A DNA stretch of 64,000 nt from Streptomyces flavofungini (GTDB taxonomy: Bacteria; Actinomycetota; Actinomycetes; Streptomycetales; Streptomycetaceae). Both the position numbers and the translations under genes were made by a program. The stretch spans positions 3,822,001 to 3,886,000 of the forward strand of contig NZ_CP128846.1 in NCBI RefSeq assembly GCF_030388665.1, in the 5' to 3' direction. The notes below the pieces were generated by a model. The model was given only the letters and a program-made list of their open reading frames with translations. It was not told where the DNA came from and did not search any database. Positions 35,562-43,736 of the stretch are shown here, one piece after another (position 1 is the first letter of the stretch; each line of letters opens with the position of its first letter).

Positions 35562-36501
35562 CGAATCCCTCCCCCGTCAGCGCGACGAACGCGTCCTCCA
35601 AGGAGGCCCGTTCGACGCCGAAGCCGCGGACGCGGACGCCCGCCTCGACCAGTGCGGCGTTCACGTCGGCGAGATCCGTGCCCGGCGGCTCGCCGGTGAC
35701 GCGGTCCTCGGTGACGACCAGGTCGGCCACGCCGAGCTCCTTCAGGACGCGGGCCGCGTCGCCGGTGTCCGGGGTCGTCACCGTGAGCCGTCCGCGCGCG
35801 CCCGCCGCGAGTTCGGCGACCGGGCCCTGGGTGATCAGACGCCCCTGGGCCATCACCGCCGCGTGCGTACAGACCTGCTCGATCTCGTCCAGGAGGTGCG
35901 AGGAGAGGAAGACGGTGGTGCCGTCGGACGCCAGCTCCCGCACCAGCGAGCGGATCTCCCGCATGCCCTGCGGGTCGAGCCCGTTCGTCGGCTCGTCGAG
36001 GACGAGCAGCTCGCGCGGTTGCAGCAGGGCGGCGGCCAGGCCGAGGCGCTGCTTCATGCCGAGCGAGTACGCCTTGGCCTTCTTGCCCGCGGCGGCGGTC
36101 AGGCCGACCCGCTCCAGGGCCGCTCCGGCGCGCGCCCTGCGGGTGCGGGGGTCGGCGGTCGGGTCGGCGGAGTCGTACCGCAGGAGGTTGTCGCGGCCGG
36201 ACAGGAAGCCGTAAAGGGCGGGGCCCTCGATGAGCGCGCCCACGTGCGGAAGGACCCTGCGGGCCTCGAACGGCATGGGGCGGCCGAGGACCTTGGCGCG
36301 GCCGGAAGTCGGCTCGATCAGACCCATCAGCATGCGGATCGTCGTGGTCTTGCCGGAGCCGTTGGGGCCGAGGAAGCCGAAGACGCTGCCGCCGGGGACG
36401 CTGAGGTCGAGGCCGTCCACGGCGAGGTGCTTGCCGTACCGCTTGGTCAGCCCGGCCGTCTCGATCACGCTGGCCCTGGTCCCGCCCTTGGTGCTCGGCA
36501 C
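35548..36501 (-). CDS. ABC transporter ATP-binding protein
   Basis: A 317-residue ATPase of the CcmA/BcrA/NatA type. Walker A is GPNGSGKTT (residues 45-53), the signature is YSLGMKQRLGLA and Walker B is LLVLDEPTNGLD, followed by the switch histidine in SSHLLDE. A C-terminal extension of about 90 residues is typical for this group. GTG 36501 is chosen because GGGAGG lies six bases upstream. It is cotranscribed with the permease. Confidence 0.94.
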   Translation of the reverse strand: MPSTKGGTRASVIETAGLTKRYGKHLAVDGLDLSVPGGSVFGFLGPNGSGKTTTIRMLMGLIEPTSGRAKVLGRPMPFEARRVLPHVGALIEGPALYGFLSGRDNLLRYDSADPTADPRTRRARAGAALERVGLTAAAGKKAKAYSLGMKQRLGLAAALLQPRELLVLDEPTNGLDPQGMREIRSLVRELASDGTTVFLSSHLLDEIEQVCTHAAVMAQGRLITQGPVAELAAGARGRLTVTTPDTGDAARVLKELGVADLVVTEDRVTGEPPGTDLADVNAALVEAGVRVRGFGVERASLEDAFVALTGEGFDVAG

Positions 36502-36524
36502 CGGCTTCCTCCCGTTGAACGATG

Positions 36525-36571
36525 GGGCGGCGGTGGGTGCGTACCGGTCCGGTACGCACCCACCGCCGCCC
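36525..36571 (-). terminator. Terminator after the LolA-like gene
   Basis: A perfect 21-bp stem, arms 36525-36545 and 36551-36571 with loop GGTCC, lies between the end of the LolA-like gene (36590) and the start of the ABC ATPase (36501). It should separate the two transcription units, though read-through is possible. Confidence 0.85.
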
Positions 36572-36589
36572 GCGTGGCGCGTTGAGCCC

Positions 36590-37834
36590 CTACTGGGCCG
36601 CGTTGGCCGCCTTGACCAGCGCGTCCTTCGTGACGGCACCGGCGTACACCGTGCCGTCGTCGGTGACGAGCGCGTTGACCAGGCGGGTCTTGAAGACCGT
36701 GCCCGAGCCGAAGTCGCCGCTCACCTTGTCGCCGAGGGAGTCCAGGAACTTCGCCGCCTCCTGCGGAACCTCGTCGGAACCGGCGCCCGACGTCGGCAGG
36801 CCCTGGCCGCCAGGAATCCTCAGCTCGGCGATGGACGTCCAGCCCTCGCCGATGACGTTCAGGCCCTCGGGCCCCTCGCCCTTGAAGTCCTCGCCGCGGT
36901 GGCCGGGCTTGTCGGCCGCGTCGCCCTTCTCGGTGACCTTCGTGCCCTTCGGCGGCTCGAAGTCGAAGGTGGCCGCGGACGGCTTGCCGAAGTCGACCTT
37001 CGTGAAGCCCGCGTCGACCACCGCCGAGCCGCCGCCGGCCGGGGACAGCGTGAACTTCAGCGGCGTGCCCGTCTTCTCGTCCACCGCGATGGTGATCTGG
37101 CCGACCGTCGAACCGGAGTCCTTCGGCTTCAGCACCAGGCGATAGGCGTCCCGGCCCGCGACCTGCGCGCTGCCGTCGACCTTCACGGACGTCGAGGACT
37201 TCTCGGCCGCCTTCAGGGCCTGCTCGGCGAACTCCTTGGGCGTGGCGGGAAGTTCCTTCGGCAGGTCCTTCCGGTCGCCCTTGCCGTTCTTGTCGGCGTG
37301 GGCGCCGCCGTCCTTGGAGTGGTACGCCTCGTTCGACGCGCTGTCGTACGCCCAGACGTCGTCGCCGTTGTGGATCAGGCTGTACTCGGCGGCGTCGTCG
37401 AGCACCGACAGCTTCTGCTTGTCGGGGCCGTCGACCGCGATCCGCAGGGTGTGCGTGCCGGAGGCCAGCTCCATCAGCTTGGCGCTCGGGTCGGCCGCGC
37501 TCTTGCCGTCCTTGCCGCCCTCACCGTCCCCGCCGCCCGGCGCGAAACCGCCGGTCATGCCGGAGCCGAACGACGGCAGGCCCAGGTCGGTGCTGATCTT
37601 CACCGTGCCGGAGAGCTGCTCGGTGTCCGACGCGGCGATCTTCTCGATGAGTTCCTGCGCGGTGATGTCCGGCAGGTCCGGGTCACCCGAGGTGGCGAGC
37701 GCCGGGACGAGCCCGATGGTCGCCGCGGCCACCCCCGCCACCGCGAGCGGGACGACATAGCGCACGGCCTTGCGGCGGCCCGCGCTGAGCTCGTCTGCCT
37801 CGGTGGTGTCCTGCTCCGGTTCGTACGGTGCCAT
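36590..37834 (-). CDS. LolA-like / DUF2092 exported protein
   Basis: A 414-residue protein with a short cytoplasmic N-terminus, one membrane helix (residues 25-48) and an outside domain resembling the LolA/LppX fold (DITAQELIEKIAASDTEQLSGTVKISTDLG, YRLVLKPKDSGSTVGQITIAVDEKTGTPLKFTL). A Gly/Asp/Lys-rich insert lies near residue 90. Such proteins bind lipids or act as anchored sensors. It precedes the ABC exporter in the same direction and may work with it, although a strong hairpin separates them. ATG 37834 is chosen; an upstream extension lacks a ribosome site. Confidence 0.8.
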   Translation of the reverse strand: MAPYEPEQDTTEADELSAGRRKAVRYVVPLAVAGVAAATIGLVPALATSGDPDLPDITAQELIEKIAASDTEQLSGTVKISTDLGLPSFGSGMTGGFAPGGGDGEGGKDGKSAADPSAKLMELASGTHTLRIAVDGPDKQKLSVLDDAAEYSLIHNGDDVWAYDSASNEAYHSKDGGAHADKNGKGDRKDLPKELPATPKEFAEQALKAAEKSSTSVKVDGSAQVAGRDAYRLVLKPKDSGSTVGQITIAVDEKTGTPLKFTLSPAGGGSAVVDAGFTKVDFGKPSAATFDFEPPKGTKVTEKGDAADKPGHRGEDFKGEGPEGLNVIGEGWTSIAELRIPGGQGLPTSGAGSDEVPQEAAKFLDSLGDKVSGDFGSGTVFKTRLVNALVTDDGTVYAGAVTKDALVKAANAAQ

Positions 37835-38188
37835 TGTGTGCCTTACCTCCGTCGTCGGCGGCGGCGATTCGTTCCTCGCGTGCACTCGTCCACCCCGCGC
37901 CGCCATTCTCACCCGAATTGGTCAGGATGTGGTTGTCGGTACCGGTCTTCGTCTGTCTCCATCCGACCAAATCGGCCACGCGGAAGCGTCAGACCCCGGG
38001 AGCAACTCCGCGTACTGCTCTGGGATGACAAAAAGGGGCGGCACCTCCCCCGTCCCGTAAGGGGAGGCGCCGCCCGGGAGGGTGACGGTCGGTACGTCAC
38101 GGGGGAGTTCCGCACACGCACGTCACTTGGTCCCGACACTGGTCCGGACACCGGCCCCGATCTCACTCCGAGGCCGTATCCGCAGCTC
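37835..38188. other. Gene-free gap before the LolA-like gene
   Basis: 354 bases with no supported gene. The part next to 37834 must hold the LolA-like promoter, with GGAGGTAAGG as its ribosome site; I cannot place hexamers with confidence. The middle holds the terminator at 38031-38075. The remainder, 38080-38188, is ordinary GC-rich sequence with a short GACAC-GGTCCGGACACCGG repeat. Confidence 0.5.
38031..38075 (-). terminator. Intrinsic terminator of the CHRD-domain gene
   Basis: Arms 38036-38050 and 38061-38075 form a 15-bp stem with one mismatch and a 10-base loop. On the minus strand it is followed by TTTTT (complement of 38030-38034). This is the only hairpin in the window with a clear T-run. 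Confidence 0.85.
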
Positions 38189-39253
38189 TCAGCGCTGTAC
38201 GAAGACGTAGTCGGCGCCGTACGGCACCGCCACGACCTTGCCCTTGGCGCAGCTGCCGGACGGCTGGACGCCGCCCACCGTGTTCAGGCGCAGGATCTCG
38301 GTCGTACCGGCGAGCAGCCCGCGCTTCTTGCCGACCTGCTTGGCCTTCAGGTCGAGTTCGGCGATGTTCTTCGCGCCGTTGGGCGTCTTGGAGATGAGCT
38401 TGCCGGTGAAGCCGCTGCGGTCGGGGGCGACCCAGCGCGGGGTGCCGGAGTTCGGCGCGACGAAGTCGTGGGCGATGCGGCCGCCGAGGGTCGCGCGGAC
38501 GTCGCGCTGCTGGAAGGTGAAGCCGCCCGAGCCGTCCTCGGCCTTCTTGCACTGGTAGATCTGCTTGCCCTTGACCACGGACGCCTGGAAGCTGCGGGCC
38601 GCCGCGTCGAGGGAGACGTTCGCGGTGACCTTGTGGAGCTGGCCGCGGACGGCTCCGCCGGGGAACTCGGCGGTGTGCAGGTTGGCGTAGAAGCCGTTCG
38701 GATTCGCCTTGAGCCGCTTGAGCAGGGCGGCGTCCGTGACCTTGACCGTACCGGTCACGCGCTGGTGCTCGGCCTTCGCCAGCAGCTTGGTGAAGTCGAC
38801 CTTGATGCCGCCGTTGGTGCCCTTGACGCCCTGGTGGATGTGGAGCGCGGTCGGCTTGGCGGTGCCGCGCCACTTGACGGTGACGCTGACCTTGTCGCCC
38901 TTGACCTTCACGAACTGCAGGGCCGCGCCGTCCTTGTCCCCGACGGCGGGGCCGCCCTGCACGGGCACCTCGTTGGCCCCGTTCATGCTGGCCACGAAGA
39001 GGGAGCCGCCGCGGGCCGCGGTGCTGCTCCGCACCTCGACGGCGTCCCCACCGTGTGCGCCGCCGTGCGCGGCGCCCTGGGAGCCCTGTGACTCGCGCCC
39101 GCTGTCCGCCGTCGCGGGCAGGACGGCGGCGGCCACCCCGGCGGCCGCGGCGACCGCGACGCCGGTGACGATCAGGGTGCGACGACGGTTCTTCGCGGAA
39201 GTGCGGTTCCTCGCCGAAGTGCTGTTCTCCGTAGAAGTGCTGATAGCGCCCAT
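38189..39253 (-). CDS. Secreted CHRD and DUF3455 domain protein
   Basis: A 354-residue exported protein. After an N-terminal membrane/signal segment (residues 24-47) comes a CHRD domain, about residues 83-205 (GANEVPVQGGPAVGDKDGAALQF, FYANLHTAEFPGGAVRGQL). A DUF3455-like domain follows, about 210-354 (GKQIYQCKKAEDGSGGFTFQQRDVRATLGGRIAHDF, GGVQPSGSCAKGKVVAVPYGADYVFVQR). Both are found singly in bacterial secreted proteins of unknown function. GGGGAG lies ten bases before ATG 39253. Confidence 0.85.
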   Translation of the reverse strand: MGAISTSTENSTSARNRTSAKNRRRTLIVTGVAVAAAAGVAAAVLPATADSGRESQGSQGAAHGGAHGGDAVEVRSSTAARGGSLFVASMNGANEVPVQGGPAVGDKDGAALQFVKVKGDKVSVTVKWRGTAKPTALHIHQGVKGTNGGIKVDFTKLLAKAEHQRVTGTVKVTDAALLKRLKANPNGFYANLHTAEFPGGAVRGQLHKVTANVSLDAAARSFQASVVKGKQIYQCKKAEDGSGGFTFQQRDVRATLGGRIAHDFVAPNSGTPRWVAPDRSGFTGKLISKTPNGAKNIAELDLKAKQVGKKRGLLAGTTEILRLNTVGGVQPSGSCAKGKVVAVPYGADYVFVQR

Positions 39254-39327
39254 GAGATGAAATCTCCCCGTTCCTCAGCCGACGCCCCCTGCGTCAGCTT
39301 CTGGGCATGAGTACGGAACGGGTCCTA

Positions 39328-39435
39328 GCCTGGACTCAATCCAGGCCGAGAATCATCAAGTGACGTACGTCACACACCGGCGCGGCACGCCTACGTCACA
39401 CACTGGCGTCACGCACTGGCGTCACGCATCGGGCG
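39328..39435. repeat. Palindromes and degenerate repeats upstream of the CHRD gene
   Basis: GCCTGGA-CTCAA-TCCAGGC at 39328-39346 and the perfect palindrome GTGACGTACGTCAC at 39360-39373. Four related 14-15-base units of the GTCAC(A/G)CA(C/T)(T/C)GGCG type follow, beginning at 39369, 39395, 39408 and 39421. They lie 75-180 bases before the CHRD start. Confidence 0.7.
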
Positions 39436-39461
39436 AGCGAGCGGTGTGAAGCCCCGAGCCG

Positions 39462-40472
39462 TCATCCCGCCCGGTGGACCACCAGGTCACAGAGCTCGAC
39501 CAGTGACGCCTTGGCGTCGCACTCGGGCAGCGGGGCCAGCGCGGCCCGAGCCTCCTCGGCGTACCGCACCGTGTCCCGCCGAGCCAGCTCAAGAGCCGGA
39601 TGCACCCGCAGCCGGGCCAGCGCCTCGGCGTGCCGTGCGTCATCCGTGAGGTCGGAGTCGAGCAGCTCGCACAGCGCGACGTCCTCCGCGAGCCCGAGCC
39701 GTTCGACCCGCTCCCGCAGCCGCAGCACCGGCAGGGTGGGAATGCCCTCCCGCAGGTCGGTGCCGGGCGTCTTCCCGGACTCGGTGGACTCGGACGCGAT
39801 GTCGAGGACGTCGTCGGCGAGCTGGAAGGCGACCCCGAGCCGCTCCCCGTACTGCGTGAGCACGTCCACGACCGTCTCGTCGGCCCCCGACATCATCGCC
39901 CCGAACCGGCAGGCGACCGCGACCAGCGAACCGGTCTTGCCCGCGAGCACTTCGAGGTAGTGGTCGACGGGGTCACGCCCGTCGGACGGGCCCGCCGTCT
40001 CCAGGATCTGCCCGGTGACGAGCCGCTCGAACGCCTCGGCCTGGACCCGGACGGCCTCGGGGCCGAGGTCGGCCAGCGTGTGGGACGCGCGCGCGAACAG
40101 GAAGTCACCGGTGAGGACCGCGACGGAGTTGCCCCAGCGCTGGTTGGCGCTGGCCACGCCCCGGCGCACATCGGCCTCGTCCATCACGTCGTCGTGGTAC
40201 AGCGTCGCGAGGTGCGTCAGCTCCACGACCACGGCGGACGGCACCACACCGGGGGCGTAGGGATCGCCGAACTGCGCCGTGAGCATCACCAGGAGTGGCC
40301 GAAAACGTTTGCCGCCCGCGCGCACGAGGTGCTGCGCGGCCTCCGTGATGAAGGGGACCTCGCTCTTGGTGGCCTCGAGCAGGCCTTCCTCGACAGCCGC
40401 CAACCCGGCCTGGACATCGGCTTCGAGAGCCTGGTCCCGCACGCTCAGCCCGAAGGGCCCGACGACGGTCAC
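39462..40472 (-). CDS. Long-chain polyprenyl diphosphate synthase
   Basis: A 336-residue trans-prenyltransferase. The first aspartate-rich motif is DDVMD (residues 94-98) and the second is DDVLD (220-224). GGKRFRPLLVML binds isopentenyl diphosphate. Small residues before the first motif (LATLY) point to a long product, most likely the menaquinone side chain in Streptomyces. That would supply the quinone used by both complex I forms in the window (inference). GTG 40472 has AGGAG eight bases upstream. Confidence 0.92.
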   Translation of the reverse strand: MTVVGPFGLSVRDQALEADVQAGLAAVEEGLLEATKSEVPFITEAAQHLVRAGGKRFRPLLVMLTAQFGDPYAPGVVPSAVVVELTHLATLYHDDVMDEADVRRGVASANQRWGNSVAVLTGDFLFARASHTLADLGPEAVRVQAEAFERLVTGQILETAGPSDGRDPVDHYLEVLAGKTGSLVAVACRFGAMMSGADETVVDVLTQYGERLGVAFQLADDVLDIASESTESGKTPGTDLREGIPTLPVLRLRERVERLGLAEDVALCELLDSDLTDDARHAEALARLRVHPALELARRDTVRYAEEARAALAPLPECDAKASLVELCDLVVHRAG

Positions 40473-41258
40473 GAGGGGTTCTCCTGTCTGCTGACGATCA
40501 CAAGTCGATCACTCGGTCGATCATTCGTCGATGACACGGTTTGTCGATGTGTCGCTGCCATCACTCAAGTCAGCGTATCCGGTCGCCTTTCGATCACAGC
40601 GAGCGCCTGCCCGAGCAGAGGAGACCAGCGTGCCCGATAGACATGGAATGACCGAAATACTCCACAGAGGACGATGTGCCCCGCATGGAGGGAGTAATAC
40701 CTCCCCCATCGGCCCCCGCCCGCCACCCGCTCCGCCCCTCTCCCCCTCCCGGCACACCGCCGCCCCGCGAGCCGAGCCCCTCCGACCCTCCGCACCGCCT
40801 CCGCCGCACCCCGCCCACCCGACTCCGGACCCCACCGGCGGCCGGTGACGTCATCCGGCCAGAGATCCGGCGTGTGTACGTTTCCGGCCATGGTCCAGGA
40901 CCAGGGCCCCGGCCCCGGCCCCGGCCCCGGCCCCGGCCCCGGCCCCGGCCCCGGCCCCGAGAGGCTGACGGGTTGGGGTTGTCGTTGCGGTTGGGGTTGT
41001 CGTTGCGGTTGGGGCTGGTGCTGGGGCTGGGGCTGGAGACCAGGCACCTGGTGGGTCGGGAACCGAGGCGACTGGGGGCCTGGGGCCAAGGCACTGGGTG
41101 GGCCTGGGGCCAAGAGGTCAGGCGGGCCGGGGGCGGGGCGGGGGCGAGGGGCCACGCGTGCCAGGCGGGCCAGATGGGACAGGCGGGCCGAGGCCAAGAG
41201 GCCAGGTGGGCCGGGGCCCAGCGGCCAGCGGTGGTCCGGGGGCCACTCGCCCTCCCCC
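40473..41258. repeat. Gene-free repeat-rich gap with (GGCCCC)9 and G-rich repeats
   Basis: No convincing gene in 786 bases. From left: GTCGAT at 40504, 40516, 40527 and 40543; a GGAGGGAGTAATACCTCCC hairpin near 40692; (GGCCCC)9 at 40905-40958, which reads (GGGGCC)9 on the other strand; two perfect 18-bp units GGTTGGGGTTGTCGTTGC at 40971-40988 and 40989-41006 followed by GGGGCT repeats. The run 41060-41240 is rich in GGCCxGGxGG. Open frames across it are low-complexity only. Confidence 0.9.
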
Positions 41259-42065
41259 TCACCCCAGCAACCGCTCCAGCACCACCGCGATCCCGTCCTC
41301 CTCGTTGGACGCGGTCAACTCGTCTGCCACCGCCTTCAGTTCATGGTGGGCGTTGGCCATGGCCACCCCGTGCGCGGCCCACACGAACATGGGGATGTCG
41401 TTCGGCATGTCCCCGAACGCGATCGTGTCGGCGGCGCTCAACCCCAGCCGCTCCGCCGCGAGGGCGAGCCCCGTCGCCTTGGTGACTCCGCACGGCTGGA
41501 GCTCCACGGTGCCGGGCCCCGACATCGTCACGGTCGCGAGCGACCCCACGGCGTCCCTGGCCACCGCAGCCAACTCGTCGTCCGCGAGCGCGGGGTGCCG
41601 CAGCAGCACCTTGCTGATCGACTCCTCCCACAGCACCTCCCGCCGGGGCACCCGCACAGCCGGCAGCGTCGGATGCGGCATCTCGTACCCCGGCTCGATC
41701 AGCGTCAGGCCGTCGACGCCGTCCTGGTCGACCGCCGCGAAGACCTGCCCGACCTCGGCTTCGATCTTCCCGAGCGCGGCCTCGGCCAGCTCCCGGTCCA
41801 GCGTCACCGACCACACCATGCGGCCGCTCCCGGCGTCGTACAACTGGGCGCCCTGCCCGCACACCGCGAGCCCGTCGCAGCCGAGCTCCTCCAGGAGCGG
41901 GCGCACGCGGGGCGCGGGGCGTCCGGTGACGACGAGGTGCCGTGCGCCGCCCTCGCTCGCGGCGGCCAGCGCCCTGCGCGACCGGTCGGAAACCGTGTCG
42001 TCACAGCGCAGCAGGGTTCCGTCGAGGTCAGTGGCGATGAGGGCATATGCGAGGGGAACGGCCAT
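41259..42065 (-). CDS. Cof-type HAD-IIB phosphatase
   Basis: A 268-residue haloacid-dehalogenase phosphatase. The nucleophile motif is ATDLDGTLL (Asp13, Asp15), motif II is VVTGRP and the final metal motif is GDMPNDIPMF, with a C2B cap between. Substrates are usually sugar phosphates or flavin precursors and cannot be predicted. TATTCT (complement of 42073-42078) ends seven bases before ATG 42065, so this may be a leaderless transcript. Confidence 0.93.
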   Translation of the reverse strand: MAVPLAYALIATDLDGTLLRCDDTVSDRSRRALAAASEGGARHLVVTGRPAPRVRPLLEELGCDGLAVCGQGAQLYDAGSGRMVWSVTLDRELAEAALGKIEAEVGQVFAAVDQDGVDGLTLIEPGYEMPHPTLPAVRVPRREVLWEESISKVLLRHPALADDELAAVARDAVGSLATVTMSGPGTVELQPCGVTKATGLALAAERLGLSAADTIAFGDMPNDIPMFVWAAHGVAMANAHHELKAVADELTASNEEDGIAVVLERLLG

Positions 42066-42502
42066 GATCCGAAGAATACGGATCTGACGCCGGTCGGTAA
42101 GCCGTGTGGCAGGAGCTGTGACGGTTCAGGTGCGCCGGGCGCACTCCCGGCAGACACCGGGGTGTGGGCCCGGATACGCCCGGTGACGCGCGCCCGGGAC
42201 ACACCTGTGCGCTGGTCCCGCCGACCCGCTCCCGGTTCACCGGAACGAGGCGGCCCCGGATCGCCCCCGCCCGGACGGGCTCCCGGACCGTCCCCGCATC
42301 ACCAGATTCACGCGGAATCTCCCCACGGCCGCGCGCACCCCTTCACGCCGGTCCCGAACTCCCGCACGCGGGCGGCCAGTCCATGCCCTCCCCTCCCCTC
42401 TCCTCCCCTCTCCCCTCCTCTCCCCTCCTCTCTCCTCCTCTCTCCCCTCCTCGACTCACCTCCCGCCCGGCCCGCCGCCTCCCCCCTTCGGCGCACCTCC
42501 GA
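42066..42502. other. Gene-free gap with a 67-base pyrimidine run
   Basis: 437 bases with no supported gene. Bases 42386-42452 are only C and T on the plus strand (CCCTCCCCTCTCC-type units). The left part, 42080-42380, is CCGG-rich without clear repeats and holds the HAD gene promoter at its left end. Confidence 0.85.
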
Positions 42503-43639
42503 TCAGTCCGCAACCCCAGCCGACACTCCCGCCACGCCCCCGCCCGCGTCGAGGCGCGGTATGCGGCGCTGTGCCGCGTGCGCCGCCGCCGGATAGCGGG
42601 GGTCCGGCCGCAGGGCGTACTCCCGCAGGCACGCCTCCGTGAACTTGATGACGTGCTCGTCGCCGTGCTCGACGGCCCGGGCGCCGAGCTCGGCGAGCGG
42701 GGGCAGGTCGTCCGCCTCGGCCCGCCAGGCCGCCGACTCCTCGTCCCGCCGGTCGGTGGTGAAGGCCAGGAGGAAGGTCGACTGCACCTGCCACAGGCGC
42801 GCGAGCGTCGGCTCGTACAACTCCCTTGGCAGGTGCGGCAGTACGAGGCGGGCGGCGGCGGGCGCGGTGAGGCCGTGGACGAGGGGCACCGGGAAGACCT
42901 CGGGGTGGCCCAGATACACGTCGGCGAACTGCAGCGTCATATCGCTGAGCAGGCGGGACGCCGGGTGGGGCGCCAACCACTCCAACGACTCCGTGTACCC
43001 GGGGAGTCGGTCGAGGGATTCGATGCGGCCGAGGGCCACGGACGGTCCGCGCGGGCCGTCGAGCGGCACCCGGGGCAGCGCGGCGACCGCCGCCGGGACA
43101 GTGTGGGGGCCGCGCAGGGCGGGGCTGCCCGGCAGCACCCGGTGGCGGGCGGCCCAGTACGCCAGGCCCCTGGCCAGCTCGTCGAGCTGGAGGCGCGTCG
43201 GCTTCTCCCCGGCGGCGGAGAGGCCGCGCACCGCGTGCGCCGTCCGGATGAGGCCGTGGGTCAGACCGGCGAAGAGGCCGGGGAGCAGCCGCGGCCACCA
43301 GCGGGCGAGGACGTCGCGCCAGGGCGCGGTGGCGAGTTCGCGCGCGAACAGCCGTTCCCAGTCCCCCGCACGGCCGAAATCGCCCAACGCCGGCCGCCAC
43401 GACGCCTCGTCGGCGGGATCCAGAGCGAAGCGCGCGGCTGGAGGCTCATGGTGGTCCAGGGCGCGGCGATAGCGCCCGATCCAGCGGGCCACCTCGTCGC
43501 CGTGGCCCAGCACCGCGACGGCCTCCGCGCCCATGGGCCCGTGGTTGGCGAGGTCGACGCCGACGCCGCGCTCGTACCCGAGGTCCTCGAGTCGTTCCAA
43601 CGCGTCATTGACGGCTTCGTAGTAACTGATCGACGTCAT
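42503..43639 (-). CDS. Questin oxidase-like protein (DUF4243 family)
   Basis: A 378-residue protein. Features seen in the questin-oxidase-like family are an N-terminal Asn-His segment (VDLANHGPMGAEAV), PRLLPGLFAGLTHGLIRTAHAVRGL and a later HGLT/LPHLPRELYEPTLARLWQ region. Fungal relatives cleave an anthraquinone ring by Baeyer-Villiger-type oxidation without flavin; bacterial members are uncharacterised. It is divergent from a MarR regulator with a strong palindrome between, suggesting control by an aromatic ligand (inference). Confidence 0.82.
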   Translation of the reverse strand: MTSISYYEAVNDALERLEDLGYERGVGVDLANHGPMGAEAVAVLGHGDEVARWIGRYRRALDHHEPPAARFALDPADEASWRPALGDFGRAGDWERLFARELATAPWRDVLARWWPRLLPGLFAGLTHGLIRTAHAVRGLSAAGEKPTRLQLDELARGLAYWAARHRVLPGSPALRGPHTVPAAVAALPRVPLDGPRGPSVALGRIESLDRLPGYTESLEWLAPHPASRLLSDMTLQFADVYLGHPEVFPVPLVHGLTAPAAARLVLPHLPRELYEPTLARLWQVQSTFLLAFTTDRRDEESAAWRAEADDLPPLAELGARAVEHGDEHVIKFTEACLREYALRPDPRYPAAAHAAQRRIPRLDAGGGVAGVSAGVAD

Positions 43640-43688
43640 GCCTCACACACCTTCAGAAAGCTCGCGTCCCCCACAGGGCTCGTAACAC

Positions 43689-43719
43689 TTTGGATACCCG
43701 AACAGTTCGGCAATCCAAA
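43689..43719. promoter_or_regulatory. Nested palindromic operator for MarR / questin oxidase pair
   Basis: TTTGGAT (43689-43695) and ATCCAAA (43713-43719) enclose CCGAAC-A-GTTCGG (43698-43710), all sharing centre 43704. On the plus strand TACACT at 43725-43730 ends six bases before the MarR start. The operator lies between both starts (43639 and 43737) and would block both promoters. Confidence 0.75.
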
Positions 43720-43736
43720 CCAACTACACTCGCGGA

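Noticed and set aside
36230..39091. Plus-strand open frame of 953 codons
   Set aside because: Runs antisense to three real minus-strand genes and across their terminators; composition is random Arg/Gly/Val-rich text.
40676..41485. Open frames over the GGCCCC array
   Set aside because: Predicted proteins are only Pro-Gly/Pro-Arg and Leu-Gly repeats with no ribosome site; the region is better read as repeat DNA.
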